Shown: positions 1 through 7,890 of the stretch, piece by piece | Layout of the letters: each line of letters begins with the position of its first letter | Position numbering within the stretch: the stretch's first letter is position 1 | Assembly: GCF_010104355.1 (NCBI RefSeq) | Contig: NZ_CP044972.1 | Span: 620,001-684,000, forward strand | Origin: Hydrogenophaga sp. PBL-H3 | GTDB taxonomy: Bacteria > Pseudomonadota > Gammaproteobacteria > Burkholderiales > Burkholderiaceae_C | Reading direction: 5' to 3' | Length of the DNA: 64,000 bases | The notes under the pieces: model-generated | Databases searched by the model: none | What the model was told of the DNA's origin: nothing | Seen by the model: the letters and a program-made list of their open reading frames with translations, nothing else | Program-made: the position numbers and the translations under genes

Positions 1-1382
1 CAGCGAGCGCCCACCACCGGCAAATAACCGCTGAAGCTCACGCCACCGCTCTGGTCTCCGTTGGCCAGAAACGCGTCGGACGATGCGTAGCGCGCGTTGA
101 CCCGGCGCAGTCCACCTTCGAGCGTCCAGTCCTTTTTCTGCCACGAGGCGCGCACATAAGGGTCGAGCGTGGTGGCGCGGTTGGTCTCGTCGCGCCGCAG
201 AGCGCCTTGCACACCCAGGGTGCGGTTGGGGGGCGTGCCGATGAAGTTCTCGTAGCCGCGGCGCAGGTCGGTCTGCCGGTCGCCGGCCAGGCCTGCGCTC
301 AGGTCCAGTTCGCCACCTTGCCACTCGCGTTGCAGGCGCCAACGCGCATTGAAGCCCCAGTAGTCGCGGTCCAGGTCGATCACGCCGCCGGAGCTGCCGG
401 CCACGCCGATCTGGTTGACCGGCGGTGTCGACTGGAACTGGATCACCCGACGCTGGCCGGCGTAGCCCATGAGCTCGATCTTGTGCCCGTTGCCCAGCGC
501 CTGGTCCCAGGCCAGGCCAGCCTGCGTTTGCGACACCGACTTGCGGGTGTTGTACTGAATGGGCTGGATGGCGGTCTGCCCGGAATCGGCATCGAACTGG
601 GCGCGGCTCAGCCCCTGCGGGTCCAGCGCAAACGCACTCTGCCGGTTGAACACGATGGTGGTGCGCCCGCCTTCATGGGCGCGAGAGAGTTTGGCGTTGG
701 CCGTGCTGCGGTGCGCGGCCGACTGCGGGCGTGCGCCGTCGGTGGCGAACTTGCCCACGTCCAATGTGTACGACCAGCCGGGCGCTTCTGCCGTGCCGGT
801 CTGGCCAGTGGCCTGGGTCGAGAAGCGCCACAGGCCGTTGGCACCCGCCGCCACACCCGCGCGCAGTTCACCCGGCTGGCCACCGTTTTCGGTGTAGAGC
901 AGGATTGCCCCTCCGCTGGAAGCACCGTAGAGCGCCGAGAACGGCCCGCGCACGACCTCGATCCGCTCGGCGCTGCCCAGCGGGAAGTTGGCCGCCTGGC
1001 CCGAGCCGTCGGGCGCGCTGGCGGGGATGCCGTCCACAAACAGGCGCACGCCGCGCACGCCGAAGGTGGAGCGCGCGCCATAGCCGCGAATGGAGACCTG
1101 CAGATCTTGTGCGTAGTTCTCGCGATTGCGGATGACCAGGCCCGGCACGCGTGCCAGACCTTCGGAGAGGTTGATCTGGAGTTGGCCGTCGCGCAGCTCG
1201 CGGCCATCGACCACGTCCACCGTTGCGCTGCCTCGCCAGCGCTGCTCGGTCGAACCGCTGCCAGTGATGACCACCGGCGCGAGCGCACCGCCATCGGCGT
1301 TGGCGGGTTGGGGGGCGGTCTGGGCGTGCAGCCAGGCGGGCAGCACGGCCAGGGGAAAAAGAACCAGGGAGCGCACTTGCAT
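1..1382 (-). CDS. pqqU: TonB-dependent receptor, PqqU/YncD family (3' end outside window)
   Basis: This outer-membrane receptor is truncated by the window edge; about 460 N-terminal residues are visible. A signal peptide (residues 1 to about 21, ending LHAQ) is followed by a plug domain. The plug matches what I remember of E. coli YncD (renamed PqqU, the TonB-dependent importer of the cofactor PQQ) nearly motif for motif: INLSEGLARVPGL, NRENYAQDLQVSIRG, GVRGVRLFVDGIP and VEVVRGPFSALYG all have close YncD counterparts. Beta-barrel sequence follows to the edge. It lies downstream of a PQQ-type dehydrogenase and a cytochrome c on the same strand, which fits PQQ uptake serving that enzyme. Family assignment is strong; PQQ as ligand is inferred from family and neighbours. 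Confidence 0.85.
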   Translation of the reverse strand, partial: MQVRSLVLFPLAVLPAWLHAQTAPQPANADGGALAPVVITGSGSTEQRWRGSATVDVVDGRELRDGQLQINLSEGLARVPGLVIRNRENYAQDLQVSIRGYGARSTFGVRGVRLFVDGIPASAPDGSGQAANFPLGSAERIEVVRGPFSALYGASSGGAILLYTENGGQPGELRAGVAAGANGLWRFSTQATGQTGTAEAPGWSYTLDVGKFATDGARPQSAAHRSTANAKLSRAHEGGRTTIVFNRQSAFALDPQGLSRAQFDADSGQTAIQPIQYNTRKSVSQTQAGLAWDQALGNGHKIELMGYAGQRRVIQFQSTPPVNQIGVAGSSGGVIDLDRDYWGFNARWRLQREWQGGELDLSAGLAGDRQTDLRRGYENFIGTPPNRTLGVQGALRRDETNRATTLDPYVRASWQKKDWTLEGGLRRVNARYASSDAFLANGDQSGGVSFSGYLPVVGAR

Positions 1383-1402
1383 GATGGATGAGGGCTTGGA
1401 TA

Positions 1403-1717
1403 TCAGGGAACTTGAACGCTGATCTGCAGCGACGAATACCAGGCGGCGAGATCGTCGATCTCGGTGTCGGTCAGGGGCTTGGCGATCACGCCCATCACCT
1501 CGTGGGTGCGCTTGCCGCTGCGGTAGTTCTTGAGTTGTTCGACGAGGTAGATGGCGGGCTGGCCCGCCAGGTGTGGCGCGTTGGGCATCATCGACATGCC
1601 GGTGGGGCCGTGGCAGACGGCGCAGGCCGACGCGGCCTTGGTGCGGCCCACCATGGGGTCGGCAGCAGAGGCGGTGCCAACGCTCAGGGCGGCGGCAATC
1701 AGGATGGAAATTCGCAT
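1403..1717 (-). CDS. Small periplasmic c-type cytochrome
   Basis: A 104-residue class I cytochrome c. A signal peptide (about residues 1-19, ending ASAAD) precedes a single haem-binding CAVCH motif at residues 32-36. The distal methionine is probably in the segment MSMMPNAPHL, and a C-terminal helix contains DLAAWYSSL. An upstream in-frame extension exists, but the start at 1717 places the signal peptide correctly at the N-terminus. It lies 85 bases downstream of the PQQ-type dehydrogenase and 20 bases before the TonB receptor. The likely role is to accept electrons from the dehydrogenase in the periplasm and pass them to the respiratory chain; this is inferred from context. Confidence 0.9.
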   Translation of the reverse strand: MRISILIAAALSVGTASAADPMVGRTKAASACAVCHGPTGMSMMPNAPHLAGQPAIYLVEQLKNYRSGKRTHEVMGVIAKPLTDTEIDDLAAWYSSLQISVQVP

Positions 1718-1802
1718 GGGAAAGGACGGTCCGTTCAAGCGTGAGGCAGCGCAGGCGGCCCGCATGGGCCGCCTGCGCGAGGGATCGGGCGAAGGGCCCC
1801 GA

Positions 1803-3080
1803 TCAGTTCGGCGAGTAGGTGACGCGGTAGATCGCACCGACGTAGTCGTCGGAGATCAGCAGCGAGCCGTCTTTCATGGGCGCCACGTCCACCGGACGGC
1901 CCTTGTACACGCCGTTGCCGTCGAGCCAGCCCTCGGCGAACACCTCGGCCTTGCCGGCCGTGCCGTTGGCGTTGAGCGGGATGAAGTTGATCAGCGCGCC
2001 GGTGGCCTGGCTGCGGTTCCACGAGCCGTGCGAGGCCACGAAGATGCCGCCCTGGTACTTGGCCGGGAACTGCTTGCCGTTGTAGAAGGTCATGCCCAGC
2101 TGGGCCTGGTGGGCCGGGAACTCCACTTGCGGGAAGACCGCGTTGGCGGGTTCCTTCATGTCCTTGAGATCCGGCGCGGCGGGCGAGCCTGCCACCTTGT
2201 ACTTGCCGTTCCAGTAGGGGTAGCCGAAGTGCTCACCCACCTTGGTGGCGCGGTTGAGTTCACCTGGCGGGATGTCGTCGCCCAGGCCGTCGGTCTGGTT
2301 GTCCGTCCACCACACCGACTTGTCCTTGGGGTTGATGTCCATGCCGACCGAGTTGCGCATGCCGCGCGAGAACACCTCGCGCTTGGAGCCGTCAAACGCG
2401 TTCATGCGGACCACACCGCCGATGCCGATCTTGTCGTACAGGTCGACCTTGTTGGCGGGCTGCACGTTGTGCGGCTGACCGAGGGTGACGTAGAGCGTGC
2501 CGTCGTCGGCCACGCGGCAGGTGCGCGCGCCGTGGTTGTACGACTCCTCTTCCACCGGGATCAGGCCGCCCTGGGGCACCACCTCGATCACCGCCACGTC
2601 CGGGCCCTCGTAGAAGAACTCGGCGGCGGGGAAGTTGAGCACGCGGTTGTGCTCGACCACCACCAGGAAGCCGTCCTTGGTCCAGCACACGCCGTTGGGC
2701 ACCTTGAAATTGATCGACGGCGCGAAGGGCTTGACCTCGTCGGCCGTGCCGTCACCGTTGCGGTCGGTCACGGCCCACACACGGGTCTTGCGCGTGCCCA
2801 CGAAGAGCATGTTGGTGGAAGGGGCCACTGCCATGTGGCGCGCGTCGGGCACCACGGCATAGAGCTCGATCTTGAAGCCCGGGGGCAGCTTCACGGCCTT
2901 GAGGTTGGCGCGGATCGCATCGGCATTCTTGCCTTCCTGCGGTACCGGTGGAATGTTCAGGTCGACGCCCGATACCTTCATCTGCTTGAGTGTGGCCAGG
3001 TTGTCCTTGCCGGCCTGCGCCAGGGCGCCCGTAACCATGCCGCAGGCCATCAAGGCCAGCAACAGCTTCTTGCTTGTCAT
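1803..3080 (-). CDS. PQQ-type sugar/sorbosone dehydrogenase (GSDH beta-propeller family)
   Basis: A 425-residue exported protein of the glucose/sorbosone dehydrogenase family. The signal peptide is residues 1 to about 22 (ending GALAQA). Propeller blades carry family signatures such as LPPGFKIELYA, MAVAPSTNMLFVGTR, GTLYVTLGQPHNV, FSRGMRNSVGMDINP, WWTDNQTDGLGDDIPPGELN and the C-terminal GSLLISDDYVGAIYRV. Enzymes of this family oxidise aldoses or related sugars in the periplasm with bound PQQ. The start at 3080 is preceded by a clear GGAGA ribosome site 6 bases upstream; an upstream in-frame start lacks a signal peptide. It is the first gene of a minus-strand set with the cytochrome c and the PqqU-like receptor. 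A perfect palindrome lies 26 bases upstream. The actual substrate cannot be read from sequence. Confidence 0.88.
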   Translation of the reverse strand: MTSKKLLLALMACGMVTGALAQAGKDNLATLKQMKVSGVDLNIPPVPQEGKNADAIRANLKAVKLPPGFKIELYAVVPDARHMAVAPSTNMLFVGTRKTRVWAVTDRNGDGTADEVKPFAPSINFKVPNGVCWTKDGFLVVVEHNRVLNFPAAEFFYEGPDVAVIEVVPQGGLIPVEEESYNHGARTCRVADDGTLYVTLGQPHNVQPANKVDLYDKIGIGGVVRMNAFDGSKREVFSRGMRNSVGMDINPKDKSVWWTDNQTDGLGDDIPPGELNRATKVGEHFGYPYWNGKYKVAGSPAAPDLKDMKEPANAVFPQVEFPAHQAQLGMTFYNGKQFPAKYQGGIFVASHGSWNRSQATGALINFIPLNANGTAGKAEVFAEGWLDGNGVYKGRPVDVAPMKDGSLLISDDYVGAIYRVTYSPN

Positions 3081-3105
3081 GCTTGTCTCCTCTGTGTGAT
3101 TTAAG

Positions 3106-3127
3106 TCTCGAAAACTACTTTTCGAGA
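3106..3127. promoter_or_regulatory. Perfect inverted repeat upstream of the PQQ dehydrogenase
   Basis: Two 9-base arms, TCTCGAAAA (3106-3114) and TTTTCGAGA (3119-3127), are perfect reverse complements around a 4-base spacer. The repeat lies 26-47 bases upstream of the dehydrogenase start. Its place before the first gene of the set, and the lack of a T-run after it in the transcription direction, fit an operator better than a terminator. The regulator is unknown. Confidence 0.5.
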
Positions 3128-3260
3128 AAATCATTCTGGGGGGAAACAGGGGCTGCATGCAAGCCACATGGGCGGTGTGGGATTGACTGTTGCGCCGCTC
3201 AAAACGCCTGTCAGCCGTGATAGAGCAGGTGCTCCACCCCCTGGGGTATCCGGTCCGGGC

Positions 3261-3653
3261 TCAGTCAGGCACCACCGCCGTCACCTCAATCTCCACCTTC
3301 GCCCGCGCTTCCACCAGCGCGCTGACCTCCACGCAGGTCATGGCGGGGAAGTGCTTGCCCATCACCTCGCGGTAGGCCTCGCCGAGTTCGCGCAGGCGGT
3401 TGTTGTATTCCACGCGGTCGGTGATGTACCAGGTCATGCGCACCATGTGCTGTGGCCCCGCGTCCGCGCAGGCCAGCACGTCGCGGATGTTGAGCAGCGC
3501 CTGGCGCGTTTGCGCAATGAAGTCGTCGCTCTCGAAAGTCTGGCTGGCGTTCCAGCCGATCTGGCCGCCGACGAAGACGTGGGTGCCGCGCGCGGCGATG
3601 CCGTTGGCGTAGCCTTTGGGGGTGGCCCAGCTGGGCGGTTGAAGAATTTTCAT
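3261..3653 (-). CDS. RidA family enamine/imine deaminase-like protein
   Basis: A 130-residue protein of the RidA (YjgF/YER057c/UK114) family, which hydrolyses reactive enamines and imines to ketones and ammonia. Family features are GTHVFVGGQIGW near residue 25, the central QTRQALLNIRDVLACADA, and the C-terminal FPAMTCVEVSALVEARAKVEIEVTAV. The substrate-binding Arg of classical RidA is not evident, so a subfamily role is likely. It is the last gene of the 2-aminobenzoate operon, 18 bases after the CoA ligase. The monooxygenase/reductase of that pathway yields an amino-substituted cyclohexenoyl-CoA (an enamine), so deamination of a pathway intermediate is an attractive inferred role. Confidence 0.85.
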   Translation of the reverse strand: MKILQPPSWATPKGYANGIAARGTHVFVGGQIGWNASQTFESDDFIAQTRQALLNIRDVLACADAGPQHMVRMTWYITDRVEYNNRLRELGEAYREVMGKHFPAMTCVEVSALVEARAKVEIEVTAVVPD

Positions 3654-3671
3654 GTCAGGCTGGATTTTTTT

Positions 3672-5339
3672 TCAGTGGGTTGTGCGCGCTTGCTGGCGCA
3701 AAGCGAAACGCTGCAGCTTGCCGGTTTCGGTGCGAGGGAGCTGGGTCAGGAAGACCACCTCGCGCGGGTATTTGTAAGGGGCCAGGCTGTGCTTGACGTG
3801 GTCTTGCAGCGCCTTCACCTGCGCGGCGTCGGCGGCATGTCCGGGCTTGAGCACCACGAAGGCCTGCACGATCTGCCCGCGCTCGTCATCGGGCTTGCCC
3901 ACCACGCCGCACTCGGCCACGGCCGGGTGTTCCAGCAGGGCGGCTTCCACCTCGGGGCCGGCCACGTTGTAGCCGGCGGTGATGATCATGTCGTCGGTGC
4001 GGGCCTGGTAGAAAAAGTAGCCGTCGGCATCCATGCGGAAAGCGTCGCCGGGGTGGTTCCAGCCGCCTTTTACGTAGTTCGTCTGGCGCGGGTCGTCGAG
4101 GTAGCGGCAGCCCGTGGGGCCGATCACCGCGAGCTTGCCCACCTCACCCACCGGCAGTGGCTCACCGGCGTCGTTCACCACGCGGGCCTGGTAGCCCGGC
4201 ACCACCTGGCCGATGGCGCCGCGTCGCACCGACTCGGGCGGCGAGGAGATGAAGATGTGGAACATCTCGGTGGCGCCGATGCCGTCCAGCATCTCCAGCC
4301 CGGTGGCTTCTTTCCAGAGCTGGCGCGTGGCGTCCGGCAGGCCCTCACCCGCGCTCACGCTGATGCGCAAGTTGCCGATGCCGTGGGTTTTGGCGAACGC
4401 CGCCATCTGGCGGTAGAAGGTGGGCGCGGTGTAGCAGATGGTCGCGCCCACGCGGGTCATGAGTTTCACCATGCCTTCGGGCGTGTAGGGCACGGACGGG
4501 AAATACACCGATGCACCGGCCCACATGGGAAACACCAGCAGGCCACCCAGGCCGAAGGTGAAGGCCAGCGGCGGTGAGCCCATCACGATGTCCTCGGGCG
4601 TGGCGCGCAGCACATGGCGCGGCCAGGTCTCGCAGGCGGCCAACACGTCGCGGTGGGTGTGCACGGCGGCCTTGGGCGTGCCGGTGGTGCCGGAGGTGAA
4701 GGCGAGCAGCGCGATGTCGGTGGCGGCGGTGGGGCAGGGCGCGCTGTGCACGCACTGGCGCTGGGCCAGGGCTTCCAGCGAGTGCGGCACGTCCGCGTCT
4801 GTCGTGTTGAACACCAGCAGTGTCATGCCGGCGGTGGTCGGGTCGGCCGCCAACGCGGCCTTGAGTTCGTCCTGCAGTTTCACATCGCACAGCGCCAGCA
4901 CGGGTTGCGCCTTCTTGAGGATGGCGCCCAGCTCTTTGGCGCGCAGCAGCGGCATGGTGGCCACCGCCACCAGCCCGGCCTGCACCGTGGCCAGCCAGGC
5001 CAGCGCCATGGCCACCGAATTGCCGCCGCGCAGCAGCACGCGGTTGCCGGGCACGAGGCCCAGTTCCACGGTGAAGACGTTGGCCATGCGGTTGACCTCG
5101 GTCTGCGCCTGCGTGTAGCTCAGCGTGCGCTCGTCGCTGCGAAACAGTGGGCGATCGGCGTGGCCGGCTTTGATGGCACGCTCGAACAGCGCCTGCACTG
5201 CATTCACTTGCGCGGGCAGTTGCAGCTCGGGCCGGTCGAAGCGCAGCTCGGGCCATTGCTCGGGCGGGGGCAGGTGGTCGTGCACGAAGTGGTCGGCTTG
5301 TGCGCTGGGGATGAGGCGTGTGGGCATGGTGGTGTGCAT
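3672..5339 (-). CDS. abmG: 2-aminobenzoate/benzoate-CoA ligase-like AMP-forming acyl-CoA synthetase
   Basis: A 555-residue adenylate-forming ligase of the benzoate/2-aminobenzoate-CoA ligase type, activating an aromatic acid with ATP and CoA. The P-loop [10 protein letters not shown] is at residues 214-223. The adenylate-binding [11 protein letters not shown] segment, the hinge-region [15 protein letters not shown] and the C-terminal catalytic lysine in TETGK (K541) are all intact. The start directly abuts the stop of the upstream acyl-CoA dehydrogenase gene. A second start (MPTRLIP) lies four codons in. Assignment to anthranilate rather than benzoate rests mainly on the fused 2-aminobenzoyl-CoA monooxygenase/reductase in the same operon; other aromatic acids remain possible. 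Confidence 0.85.
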   Translation of the reverse strand: MHTTMPTRLIPSAQADHFVHDHLPPPEQWPELRFDRPELQLPAQVNAVQALFERAIKAGHADRPLFRSDERTLSYTQAQTEVNRMANVFTVELGLVPGNRVLLRGGNSVAMALAWLATVQAGLVAVATMPLLRAKELGAILKKAQPVLALCDVKLQDELKAALAADPTTAGMTLLVFNTTDADVPHSLEALAQRQCVHSAPCPTAATDIALLAFTSGTTGTPKAAVHTHRDVLAACETWPRHVLRATPEDIVMGSPPLAFTFGLGGLLVFPMWAGASVYFPSVPYTPEGMVKLMTRVGATICYTAPTFYRQMAAFAKTHGIGNLRISVSAGEGLPDATRQLWKEATGLEMLDGIGATEMFHIFISSPPESVRRGAIGQVVPGYQARVVNDAGEPLPVGEVGKLAVIGPTGCRYLDDPRQTNYVKGGWNHPGDAFRMDADGYFFYQARTDDMIITAGYNVAGPEVEAALLEHPAVAECGVVGKPDDERGQIVQAFVVLKPGHAADAAQVKALQDHVKHSLAPYKYPREVVFLTQLPRTETGKLQRFALRQQARTTH

Positions 5340-6548
5340 TCAGGAAGACCGCAGTGCTGCCTTGCCCAGGATCAACAGTTGCACTTCGCTCGCACCCTCG
5401 TAGATGCGCAGCGAGCGGATGTCGCGGTACAGGCTCTCCACCTTCTGGCCCACCTGCACGCCGCGCCCGCCGAACATCTGCAGCGCCATGTCGATCACGC
5501 GCTGTGCGTTCTCGGTGGCGGTGAGCTTGGCGGCTGCGGCGGCCGTGGTGTAGGCCGGCGTGCCCATGCCTTGTGTGGTGCTGCAGTCGCGCTGCCAGGC
5601 GGCGCGGTAGGTGAGCAGGGCGGCGGCGTCGATGAGGGCGCTCATCTCGCCCAGGCGCGCTTGTGTGAGCTGGAAGTCGGCCAGGGTCTGGCCGAACATC
5701 TTGCGGTGCTTCGCCTGCGCGACCGCTTCAGCGAAGGCGCGGCGCGCCATGCCGAGCGCGGCCGCGGCCACCGAGGCGCGGAAGATGTCCAGCGTCTGCA
5801 TGGCGAGCTTGAAGCCGCCGTGCAGCGAGCCCACCATGGCGTCGGTGCCCAGCGCACAGTCGGCAAACCGCAGCGTGGCCAGTGGGTGCGGGGCCATCAC
5901 GTGGATGTGTTCGCTGCTGTCCAGGCCAGGCTGCGCTGCATCGACGATGAAGGCGCTGATGCCGCGCGCACCAGCCTGCGGATCGGTCTTGGCGAACACC
6001 ACGTAAAAATCGGCCAGGTCGCCGTTGCTGATCCAGGTCTTGGTGCCGTTCAGTGTCCAGCCGCTGGTGGTCTGCACGGCTTGTGTGGCCATGGCCGCCA
6101 CATCAGAACCGGCGTCGGGCTCGCTCAGCGCGAAGGCCGCAATCTTCTGGCCGCTGGCCACAGCGCTCAGGTACTTGGCTTGTTGTGCGGGCGTGCCCGC
6201 GAGCGTGATCACACCGCTGCCCAGGCCCTGCATGGCAAACGCAAAGTCGGCCAGGGGGGAATGGAAGGCGAGCGTCTCGCGCAGGATCACCAGCGAGCGC
6301 GAATCGAGCGCCGGCAGTTCGCCGCCGTGGGCGGCAGGCACGCAGTAGCGCAGCCAGCCCGCTTCACCCAGGCGCGCCACCCAGTCCTGGCAGGCGGCGC
6401 GGTCGTCGCTCTCGTTCACGTGTTGCAGCGCGGCCCAGTCGGCCAGGCGCGGCGCCATGGCGCGGTGGTGCGCGTCGAAGAAGGGCAGTTCCCACTGCGC
6501 TTGCGGTGGGTGCATGCCGTGGGGGTGTTCGAAGGCGACCATGTTCAA
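5340..6548 (-). CDS. Acyl-CoA dehydrogenase
   Basis: A 402-residue FAD-dependent acyl-CoA dehydrogenase with the usual three-domain architecture. Recognisable segments are [16 protein letters not shown] (substrate/FAD binding), [44 protein letters not shown] and the C-terminal [15 protein letters not shown], which contains the region where the catalytic base is found in many members. It overlaps the start of the upstream enoyl-CoA hydratase gene by 4 bases and abuts the ligase gene downstream, so translation is probably coupled. It is inferred to oxidise a ring-derived CoA thioester in the lower part of the 2-aminobenzoyl-CoA route. Confidence 0.9.
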   Translation of the reverse strand: MNMVAFEHPHGMHPPQAQWELPFFDAHHRAMAPRLADWAALQHVNESDDRAACQDWVARLGEAGWLRYCVPAAHGGELPALDSRSLVILRETLAFHSPLADFAFAMQGLGSGVITLAGTPAQQAKYLSAVASGQKIAAFALSEPDAGSDVAAMATQAVQTTSGWTLNGTKTWISNGDLADFYVVFAKTDPQAGARGISAFIVDAAQPGLDSSEHIHVMAPHPLATLRFADCALGTDAMVGSLHGGFKLAMQTLDIFRASVAAAALGMARRAFAEAVAQAKHRKMFGQTLADFQLTQARLGEMSALIDAAALLTYRAAWQRDCSTTQGMGTPAYTTAAAAAKLTATENAQRVIDMALQMFGGRGVQVGQKVESLYRDIRSLRIYEGASEVQLLILGKAALRSS

Positions 6549-7399
6549 TCTCCTTCAAACACCGGGCGCTGCTTGGCAGCAAACGCTTCGTACGCGCGCT
6601 TGAAATCCTGCGTCTGCATGCAGATCGCCTGCGCCTGCGCTTCGGCTTCGATCGCCTGGTCCAGCGTCATGGCCCATTCCTGGTGCAGCATGGTTTTGGT
6701 CATGCCGTGCGCGAAGGTGGGGCCTTGCGCGAGTTGGGTGGCGAGCTTGTGCGCGGCGGGCAGCAGCGCGGCGCTGTCGTGCAGCGCGTTGAAGAAGCCC
6801 CAGGCGTGGCCTTCGGTGGCGGTCATGGCGCGGCCGGTGAACAGCAGCTCGCTCGCGCGGCCCTGGCCGATCATGCGCGGCAGCAGTGCGCAGGCACCCA
6901 TGTCGGCGCCGGCCAGGCCCACGCGCGTGAACAGGAAGGCGGTGTTCGTCGTGGGCGTGCCCAGGCGCAGGTCGGAAGCCAGCGCCATCATGGCGCCGGC
7001 GCCGGCGCACACGCCATCGATCGCGGCCACGATGGGCTGCGGGCAGGCGCGCATGGCGCTCACCAGCGCGCCGGTCATGCGCGTGAAGGCCAGCAACTCG
7101 GGCATGGTCATCTTCGTGAGCGGGCCGATGATCTCGTGCACGTCGCCGCCGGAGCAGAAGTTGTCGCCCGCGCCGGTGAGCACCACGGCCTTGATGTCGG
7201 TGCTTGTCTGCAGGGCCAGAAACCAGTCGCGCAGTTCGGCATACGACTCGAAGGTTAGCGGGTTCTTGCGCTCGGGCCGGTTGAGCGTGACGGTGGCCAC
7301 GCCATCGGCGACGCTGAGCGCGAAGTGGCTGGGGCGTGCATCGGCCATGGCGGAGTACTGGCCGCGCATGGGGTTGTGGTCGGGGATGGGGTGTTTCAT
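6545..7399 (-). CDS. Enoyl-CoA hydratase/isomerase family protein
   Basis: A 284-residue crotonase-fold protein. The oxyanion-hole segments are [12 protein letters not shown] and [41 protein letters not shown] and [19 protein letters not shown] are typical of the family. Both ends overlap neighbours by 4 bases (MarR gene upstream, acyl-CoA dehydrogenase downstream), a sign of strict co-translation. In this operon it most likely hydrates, or hydrolytically opens, a non-aromatic cyclic CoA intermediate; the exact reaction cannot be told from sequence. Confidence 0.9.
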   Translation of the reverse strand: MKHPIPDHNPMRGQYSAMADARPSHFALSVADGVATVTLNRPERKNPLTFESYAELRDWFLALQTSTDIKAVVLTGAGDNFCSGGDVHEIIGPLTKMTMPELLAFTRMTGALVSAMRACPQPIVAAIDGVCAGAGAMMALASDLRLGTPTTNTAFLFTRVGLAGADMGACALLPRMIGQGRASELLFTGRAMTATEGHAWGFFNALHDSAALLPAAHKLATQLAQGPTFAHGMTKTMLHQEWAMTLDQAIEAEAQAQAICMQTQDFKRAYEAFAAKQRPVFEGD

Positions 7400-7890
7400 T
7401 CTTCGATGCGCTGGTTGATGTCGAGTTGATGCGCTTTCACCTTGCCCAGCAGCTTGTGCAGGCTCTCCAGGTCGCGCGGGCTCAGGCCTTCGAAGGCGTC
7501 CACGATCCAGCTCTCGTGCTGGCGCGCCATTTCGGTGAAGGTCGTGCGGCCGTGCTCGGTGAGGGCCACGCGAAACGCGCGGCGGTCGCCGTCCACGTCC
7601 AGCCGTTCCACCAGGCCTTCGTTCACCAACTGGTCGGTGATGCCGGTGACGTTGCCGCCGGTGACCATGAGCCGGTGCGAGAGCTCCTTCATCTTCAGAC
7701 CCTCGGGGTGGCGTTCGAGCTGGGCCATGAGATCAAAGCGCGGCAGCGTGGTGTCGAACTGCTCGCGCAGGCCGGCGCGCACGCGTTTTTCAATGAGCTG
7801 CGAGCAGGTGAGCAACCGCAGCCACAGGCGCAACTCGTGCGCGTGTTCGCTGTGGGCCCGGGCTTCCAGATCCAGGGGTGAATCGTTCAT
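7396..7890 (-). CDS. MarR family regulator inside the 2-aminobenzoate operon
   Basis: A 164-residue MarR/SlyA-type winged-helix regulator. The DNA-binding part includes [41 protein letters not shown] (recognition helix) and the wing [15 protein letters not shown]. The start at 7890 is chosen because it gives an ATGA overlap with the stop of the upstream gene; longer in-frame versions run back into that gene. It is the second gene of the operon, 4 bases overlapping on both sides. MarR proteins of aromatic-CoA operons often sense the CoA thioester and release the promoter. The perfect palindrome over the operon start (10308-10330) is the obvious candidate target, which would make it autoregulated; this is inference. 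Confidence 0.88.
   Translation of the reverse strand: MNDSPLDLEARAHSEHAHELRLWLRLLTCSQLIEKRVRAGLREQFDTTLPRFDLMAQLERHPEGLKMKELSHRLMVTGGNVTGITDQLVNEGLVERLDVDGDRRAFRVALTEHGRTTFTEMARQHESWIVDAFEGLSPRDLESLHKLLGKVKAHQLDINQRIEE

Noticed and set aside
4614..7418. A 934-codon open frame on the plus strand
   Set aside because: It runs antisense over the CoA ligase, acyl-CoA dehydrogenase and hydratase genes, all of which have intact family motifs. Its His/Gly/Arg/Ala-rich product is the usual mirror of high-GC coding sequence.
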